Assembly: GCA_032622095.1 (NCBI GenBank) | Contig: CP136066.1 | Span: 64,822,609 to 64,886,608, forward strand | DNA from: Siphonodentalium dalli | Lineage: Eukaryota; Mollusca; Scaphopoda; Gadilida; Siphonodentaliidae | DNA length: 64,000 nt | Reading direction: 5' to 3' | Shown: positions 34,001-43,000 of the stretch, piece by piece | Numbering within the stretch: position 1 is the stretch's first letter | How the letters are laid out: every line of letters begins with the position of its first letter | Made by a program: the position numbers and the translations under genes | Notes under the pieces: model-generated | Told to the model about the DNA's origin: nothing | The model's input: only the letters and a program-made list of their open reading frames with translations | Databases searched by the model: none

Positions 34001-37000
34001 AGTTGGGTCCACCAACTAGCGTTTTCCATGCATGTGGTATACAGGCAATCTACCAGAGCACACCAGTCATACTTCCTGTGTGACTCTGTCACCGGTTGGG
34101 TACTAGTCTGTGTTTCTATATTTAGCATGGGGTTTTTCAGCAAAAATGGCGAAATCCGATCGCTCCACAGTCAAATTTTCTATGTGCTTTGTCTATACCT
34201 TTAATTATACAATTTAATGACATAAAACATTGTAAAGTTAAAGTGATGTGATAGAAATGGAGTATTGCGTGTTCAAAGTAGTCATTTTTAGTCGAGTTTT
34301 TCAAAAACTCAACTTATGGTTTGACGAGGGACGGTTGGCGGGCGGGCGGGCAGATGGACCTAAAGAATGCCTTATAACTTTGACATTTGTGAACGGATAA
34401 AAAAAAAATTTGGTATGTCAGTTGCTCCCAATGACTATTTACTGCCTGTAGAAAATGGGTCACGTCCAAACTTTTTTACAAGAGTTATCCATCTTAGATG
34501 GTTTTTAGTTAAGTTTTTCACCATTAGCGCGCTCACGCAAATATTTCAACAATATTTGGTATATGAGACTCTTGCAACAATATCTCGGACGAGTTCAAAA
34601 ACCAGGTTTGTCCGAATTTATTTTCCGGAGTTATGGATCTTTGTTTGTTTACTATATAGCAATTTTATCTCCGTTAGCGCGATAACTCAATGAAATATTA
34701 ACCGATTTAAACAATATTTGGTATATGAGTCTATTGCAACAATATCTCGGACGAGTTCGATAACCTGGTTTGTCCTAATTTTTTTCCAGAGTTATGGGTC
34801 TTAGTTTGTCTATTTTAATCACAATTTTATCACCGTTAGTGCGATAGCTCAATGAAATATTAACGGATTCAATTGGTATGTGGTATATAGGTCTATTGCA
34901 ATAATATACCACCGTCCAACTTTTTTCCCCGGAGTTGTGCACCTTATTGGCAGAACTCAACAAAAGCATCTTAGATGCGTACCCCTTGTTCCAAATATTA
35001 TATCCAAATTTGCAACACACACCATTATTTTTATATTTCAATTAAATGCAGTGACTTCAGATGGTGAAATCATTTGTTTATCGCCGATCGCGTGACGAAC
35101 TAATTAGTAAATATTTACATTTGAGCGTAGTTCAGACGATGATTTCTATGGAGTGACCAAAAAACCAGCCACGGAAATGAATATAATATCGGCCCATCTG
35201 TTCGGGGGGATGTCCACCTTGGGAAATTCCAACTGCACCCTCCCCCTTAGGTCAGAATCATCAGACCAAATACATGTTTTGCATTATTCCATTTGCACCC
35301 CCTTTGCAACTCAGTGCTCTGGCCTAATATCCTATATATTCATAAACCATGGTTCTATATATTCCCGGTATGAAACCATTCAGATATTTTTACCTGAAAA
35401 ATTGCATAAATTCTAACATCTAGCGGTCTAACTCCAGACAAATACACACGGCTACGGACAAGAGACCAGGACACACCGGACTGTCCATGGTTGTTCGGCC
35501 CGGGGTGAGAAAATTTTGAAAACTATACAAGAAAATCGCTAATCCTAGCATGTAGACTGGCCTCAACTGAATCGTTCTTATTGTGTTGGAAATTTCAATT
35601 GGGAGAGGGTCCGGGAGGAGTTCATCAGAAATATTTTGGGATTTACTGTTAAAATCTCGAGATTAACTGGGTCTTTACGTGGTGTTATATGATGCTGAGA
35701 AGTTCATTTAATGACAAAATTACGATTAGCCAATAAGACTGGTTAAACAACACATGTGGCGGTCCACATCGGTTTCATTTGCGGCCCAACCACATATCCC
35801 ACCCCCCCCCCCCAAACCGTAAAAAAAACCTCGAATCAGATTTTTTCCAGCGCATCCGGTCCATTGGGAATTTACCCGGTCTTCCGATCAGCCAGTACAG
35901 TCGATTTGCCTCAGTAATCAGATTTTCGGCAATGTTAATAGAATGTTACATTTCTCCAGTTGGCATAGATAGCACCTAAATACTAACCTATCAGTGTCAC
36001 ACACCCAAACAAGTACATAATAAATATGTCTTTGAAGTATACCATGGCTGAAGAGTATACTGAAACTCCGGACAGACACATGGCTACGGGCAGTCTACAT
36101 GCTAGGATTAGCGATTTTCTTGTATAGTTTCAAATGCTCTTGTAATCAGATTTTCGGCAATGTTAATAGAATGTTACATTTCAGACAGCCCGGTGTGTCC
36201 TGGTCTCTTGTCCGTAGCCATGTGCAGTTGTCTGGAGTTTCACTATACTATTCCATTACAATAAAACAGTTGGTGTATACTAATATAGCAAAATTCATTC
36301 AGCAAAAAATTACATACCTGACCATAAGATACTGGGATATCGTGGTGATAGTTTAAAACTATCAAAATTCTTTAACTCGGGAATACTGTATAACACTAAT
36401 TATAATTTTAACCAGCTGAAATCAACAGTAGATTCCCATTGTGTCTTGCAGGAGAGAGAATTGGCATCGAATATCTCTTTGATCAGACAGGTGAGGTCCT
36501 CCAGGATCTACGACCAGATTTTGATGATGCCGAGACCATGCAGGAACCAACTAATACTGAGGAATTGAGTTCAACAGATGAAGGTTTTGAAGAGGCAGAA
36601 GATATGACCATGGACGTACCAATCAACAGACAGCATATCCCTTCAGAAGAACATACAGGTAAACTCTCCGATATACTTAAAGCTACAGAAGGTATTCACG
36701 ATGGGTACATCTAAAAATGTTACAAGTTTGTTGAACCATTGTTACCAACAAGAACATAAAAATATAACAGTTACATTTGCCCAATTTTCAAAAAAAGCGT
36801 TCAAGACAATGTGTACAGTTACTGTGAAAACAAAGTAACATGGATAATTTGGTTGAGAATAACTAAAATGCGTTAACCCTATTAACATTTTCTGCTTCAT
36901 ACCAAAGATAATGCCATGGCATCTGTAACGAGAATATTATAAAATTTGGTATGTTAGTTTACCACACCAAAATACAGGTCAAGTGCAAATATGGGTTTCG

Positions 37001-40000
37001 TCCGCATGATTTTTACTGAGTTATGCCCCTTTTTAGACTTTTGATGATAACTTTAGACTGAATTGAGTGAACTGAGCCAAGTTTAAAACAAATGAATTAA
37101 ACCTTACCCCACTTTACTCCAGATAGGGCGTATTGTGCTCACGCCCTGATGGCGTGCTCTTGTTTACTTAGTATAATTCTGCTTTGTGAAAATATACAGT
37201 ATGTTGTTTGCCCACTTAGATATCTATACGCTCATAGATAAATAGAAAAAGCGACATTGATGGCACATATGTGTGTGAGGGGATTTGACCGAGGCTCTTC
37301 CGAGTCCAATAGATGCCAAATCAATCTCCCGAGCAAAATAGTGCACATCAAAATTAAAGGTTTAATTAACAATGAACTAAACAGACATTTTCCACATGTA
37401 AAATGTTTTTAAATTATTCTTCCTCACAGATATATCTGCTGAAAGACCACCACCATCTGTATTTGTGGAACCACGATCGTCACTGCGGCCACCGGCAGTA
37501 AGCACCCCAGCTGACATCATACCTCCACCAGCAAGAGCTGTAGAATCCAAACCATTAGTACCACCATCACCAGCAACTAGTGACCTAGTGACAAGCATGG
37601 CGTCATCATCTTCACAGGAACAATCTCAGGTGATTCATTCAGATATATCTGCTGAAAGACCACCACCAAATGTAGCAGCTGAGGAAACGCCATCAGTATT
37701 TGCAGAACCACGACCATCACTGCGGCCACTGGCAGTAAGCATCCCAGCTGACATCGTACCTCCACCAGCAAGAGATGTAGGATCCAAACCATTAGTACCA
37801 CCATCACCAGCAACTAGTGACCTAGTGACAAGCATGGTGTCATCATCTTCACAGGAACAATCTCAGGTGATTCAATATTTTATTAATGATATCACGATAT
37901 AGTACTTTTTGTAAAACATCTCCTATATATTTTGGAACGTCTGTCTGGCTCTGTGTATGTATGTGTGTGTGTTATAGACTTAAAAACTGCTCTACCGATT
38001 GGACTAAAATTTTGTATCCTACTTTAATCCTTGGAATAATATGGATGGGTCACAGGTGACGGGTGTCCTTGACCTCACTCATATACCCTCATATAAGCAT
38101 GTTTCTGGACCTCAACCGATCCGACTCAGATATAGGTATGTAGACCTACTTAGTCCCGGGAACAATATGGGCGGGTCCAATTTCATGTGCGACAGTGTCC
38201 TTGACCTCATTCATATAGGCATGTTTCTGAACCGATCGAACAATAGTTTGTCCGGATGTTATATATTCTGCCCAGGCCGAGTCGATCACAAAGAGAAATT
38301 TGTATATAGCCCGGACAAAGTTGGGCACAGCAGCTTGTATATTAGAATCTGTTTACCACTTTTTGTAATAACTTTATGTTATCAATTGGTTGTTTCCATA
38401 TTGGCTGAGTTATGAGGCTTCGGTCTGTCTTATTGGCCTGATGCCGCAGGCCAATGCAACAGATCAAAGCTTCATAACTTGGTCAATGTGGAAACAACCA
38501 ATTAATATTATTTTATTAATTATAAATGCATGGCAAATTGTGTTATTTCACATGAAGAAATTATCAACATAAATGTTTCATGTTAATGTGTCTTTTAATA
38601 AATAAACGCTTAATCCAGAAATTTTTATTCTTATGAACTTTGTGAATTCAGAACTTGAAGTGATTTCACAGTACTGTCCATTTCCACTTGGAAATTGGTA
38701 TTAATTGATACAAATATTCACTCCATGTATAGTTGCTCCACAAAATACCGACAATCCGTTATTCTTCCAGTGTCAAGCTGCCATCTCACAACAACTGTAT
38801 TCAAAAATTTAAGTTTGCAGAGTTAAAAATGTTTATACCGATGACTAATATATGCCTCGTTTCTACTGCCTTGTTTCTACTTATTAATGGCCAACTTTTT
38901 TTTACTTATTAGCCCCATTTTCAACTTATTGGCATTTTTCTACTTGTTACCGCTGAATAATATATAGCTCATTAATAAATAATACTTAAGGACAAGTTGT
39001 AGCCATAGGAAATGTACACATAATTAGTTCAACAAAGGTAAACAATTCCCACCATTAATGAATATAAATCATTCAGCACTTGGTAGCCCTATTCTATTTT
39101 TGGAGAAAGCTGTTTTTGACTATTTTGTAAACATAATTATCGATTCATCTTTGCATCCTTTATAAAGCTTAATATTTCAATTTTTTTTTTATTGTATAGC
39201 TATATGCAGGACCAAATGCCATTCCTGGTTATGACAAAGTCCAGGAGCTTGCAGAAACACTTTTTGCTATTAGATCCTCTGATGGTGCACTGAGCAGTTC
39301 TCAGATAACTCTAATAGAAGAGAAGTGGAATGACCTCGACAGTTATGACAAGCGTCCAACACTGTTTAGACCAAGAATCAGGTCAAAGCCAGACACCAGC
39401 CGCTTCAAAGCTCGAAAGAAGACAACATCTTGTGTGCCAGGTGTCGAAATGACAAAAAAGTGAGTGAAAAACATTTTCGGACTCCAGTGAGAGACAGTGT
39501 CTCTGGTTGGTCAGAGCAACAATTCCTATGTTTACGTCTAGAGCCATCAATATAAGGTGGAGCTATAGTCATCACTCCTCATCCATCCATCCATTGTCCG
39601 TCCGTCCATCGTCTGTCCGTCCATCCATCCGAACCGTAAGACAGAATGGGTTCATATATGGTGTGGATGTTTCCTCGGTGGTTCACATTCAAATTTGTTC
39701 AAATGAGGTCACTGGGTAAAATAGTTGCGAAAGCAGGGTCATAACTTTATTCCTCCATAGTAATTCTTAGAATGACTTTTTCTCAAGAACCATTGGGCCG
39801 ATTTAACATATATTTGGTATGGAGGGTCCTTGTGTGACGGGGTTCAGATGTGTTAAAATGAGGTCACTAGGATTCAGATTTGATTCAAAATTGGATCACT
39901 GGGTCAAGTAGGATTAGAGCTAGGGATTAATTCTATCCCTCAAAAGTAGGGACCTGCGAATATTCGATATTCGATTCGATAGTCGAATTCGATTCGAAAT

Positions 40001-43000
40001 TTCCAACTCGAAATTTTGAATATACACTAACAAAAAAGTACGCTGTTTACGGACAAGTACAAACGTCGATCTTAGCTGGTTCTGTGCCAAAAAAATCCCG
40101 AACATTATGAATATATGCTCCTTATAGTTCTTATTGTACATCGCGAATGTTCGCATGCTATTAAATATAAGTATAGCCAGCAATTAGCCACTATAAGAGG
40201 ACTAAATACATCTGAATTCTAGCTTTGAACATGGTAGCCAAAAGCTCGGAGATCGTCGTTGGACCGACGACGCGCGTAAATTATAATAGCGATGATGCTG
40301 AGCAACGGCTAGCGTTATCCGCCGACTATCTGTCTCAGATTCCGCGTTATGTAATATCGCTGAGAATGTAAACAACACGTGTTCCCAGCGTTGAAAAGTG
40401 CATGTGGGCGGTGTTTTCTTTTGAAGTTGTCTTTCAGTTTCGGAGTGTTCCTTGAAACCTGACAATTTGTCGTCCATTATTCATGTTTATTTTAAACATG
40501 ATACAAGCTGCATGCTGTGCAGGAACTTAGACGTGTGATGAATGCAACATGGTATATATATCGCAAGTGTCTGGGACAACGACCCATCTATGGAATTATC
40601 TGTCCAAGAAGCATTCAGCACAACATAAACAGGCTACCCTGCGACTGTTGTTGCATCTTTAAGTTTGTAACAACGGGTGTTTGCGAATGCCGATTTGCAA
40701 TTGTGCACGTACATGCAAACTCTACAAATTGCACGTGATTTTAATTCTGATAATCCGTTTAGTGGTTATATATTTAATCGTCGTGACGGCGGCATAGACG
40801 TTTTAATCTGTTTGTTTTTTTTCGACAATTTTCAATTGAAGTTGATAGTATCGGGAACGATGAGTTATGATGGAATTTCATGGAAGTTCATAGAACATTT
40901 CAAAAATCGTTTAATCATTGACACTAAAATGCCTAACTGAGAATGCAACGCACAGGTATGATTCGATTCGATATTCGATTGATAGAAGTGTTTCTGTACA
41001 TGTATCTTCAAATCATATTCATACCTGGAAACTATATAAAATGTATTCAGGAATTAAGATATAATCCATCTTTTATCTTTTATCTTGGACCTGGAAAGTT
41101 TTTTCAAAATGCTGTGCAAATCACCTAATTTTTCTTTTGGCATCTATTTTCTGCATGCTGTGCACCACCTTATTCAACTTCATTCATTGCAGGAGCTTTG
41201 TTGGAGAGAATGCTGCCTCAGCTGCATGGCCTGATTGTAATCGGTATACAGAGGCATTAGTAATTAAATTATGCGAGTTACATCCCACACCTGTCAAAAA
41301 GAAGGGAGCTTATCGAGAAAGATGGGGGCCAATTGCCGCAGACTACAAACATATACGTGATATTGTGTGCAGCCAAGTTAAAGGCATTGGTATTCAGCTG
41401 CCTGACATTAACAACACTACACTCAAAACATGGTGAGTTGATATGCACACCATACAACTATAATTGAATCCTGAGTAAAAATTAACTTTTTAGTGACTGG
41501 AGCTGCCTGAAATTTGCAAAAACCCTTTCATGATGGGTGCTGTGCTGGTGCAGAATTAAAGATCTTGCACCAATGCGTTGTCTTATGAGGATTAATACAT
41601 TGGCCTAACAATATTTACCCGAATCCCCATGAGAGACTCGCATATTTAAGAGAATACACTTGTACAGGATCTTTAATTACACACCAGGGCAGCGCTCATC
41701 ACCAAAATGTCATTGTTTACTTATGCACTTTAAAATTGTTCATCTAAAAATAATTTATATTCTAATAATCACTAATAATCACACACCCTCTGAATTCACA
41801 GTATAAGCTTCCATAAGAATCAGTTCAAATCGTGATGTGGTTACACGAACATTTCCGACGTTCGTCAGCAATAACTGAAGACACCAGATTCGCAACCTTA
41901 TAAAAAGCTAGGAACCATGCACAACTCTTCAATTAAAACACATGGTTGTCACATGTTATTAAATTGGGTGCACTTTCATTTCCAGTTGTTGAGATTTTCC
42001 AGTCAGCTATTATGACGCCGGTCCTCTTATATTTGTGCATGAACACATTCACTTTTCGGGCTTACTTGCATTGCGATATGAACTAAAAATCATAGAGACA
42101 ATTCAGGAAATGTCCAGTTTTATTTCCAACTAGCTGGTGGACCCGACCTCGTCCGGGCTGTTTCCCCTCTGCGATTTGACCTTGAATTGTCCAAAACACT
42201 CAGTGGACAAAAGTAACCCTATGTATCAAATGTCGTCGAAATCCCATAAAAATTTGCGATTTGACCTTGAATTGACCTGATGTCAAGGTCATGTCGCACG
42301 GGCAAATTAATAGGCCCATGCCACTCCCCGGCCGAAAGTATCCCCACATACCAAGTTTCATCGAAATCGGCTCGGCCATTTTCGAGTCCATCGCGAACAC
42401 ACACACACCCTGATCTCCCAAAATATATAATAGATGATGCTAGTGAATATAATAGTGTTTGATAACATACGAATGGCAGATCCTTCGGGATTCATCACAG
42501 AAATTATTCTGGAGATAGGTTTATCTTATGGACAGAGCAGTATAAAATAAATATAATGTATAACTGAGAATGACATCTGATGATAATAGTGATGTTCCGA
42601 TAATTGGAATTAATATCCCATCGGATATTAATCACACCTCGCAGTTGAACATTGGCATTTACCGATTGTAAAAAAAAATAAAAAATTCTAGTATCTAAGC
42701 ACAATGTGCTGTATATATACAAACGCTCACATAAGTGTGTTTTGTAGGTAATATTGTATTTATACTACAGAATTAGTATATCTTTGAGATAAATTTGATA
42801 TTAATTTAATAACGTTTATTTATAAATTACTAGAAGGTGACCCGACTTCGTCCGGGCTATTCAAAAACCAAATTTCAAGTCGATAGCTCCACTCGTTTCC
42901 GAGATATATATATTGCCCAATGTCATTTGCGGATACCTCGGCCGGTGATGAATTAACGCGACATCGGCCGGTTAAGAGTTAAACGCGATCACGTCACGAT

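Larger units (their letters stand above)
1..37690 (+). repeat. Tandem segmental unit A
   Basis: The first base of the window aligns to 37691 and the two stretches stay alignable to the end of the window. The offset is 37,690 bp up to about 7199 and about 35,720 bp afterwards, because unit A carries an extra 1,969-bp internal duplication. Further indels change it to 35,069, 35,063, 34,940 and 34,951 bp. Gene exons, introns and nearly all transposons are shared. Orientation is direct and no spacer separates the units. Substitutions seen by eye are rare. Whether this is a real duplication or two haplotypes assembled in series cannot be decided here. Confidence 0.97.
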
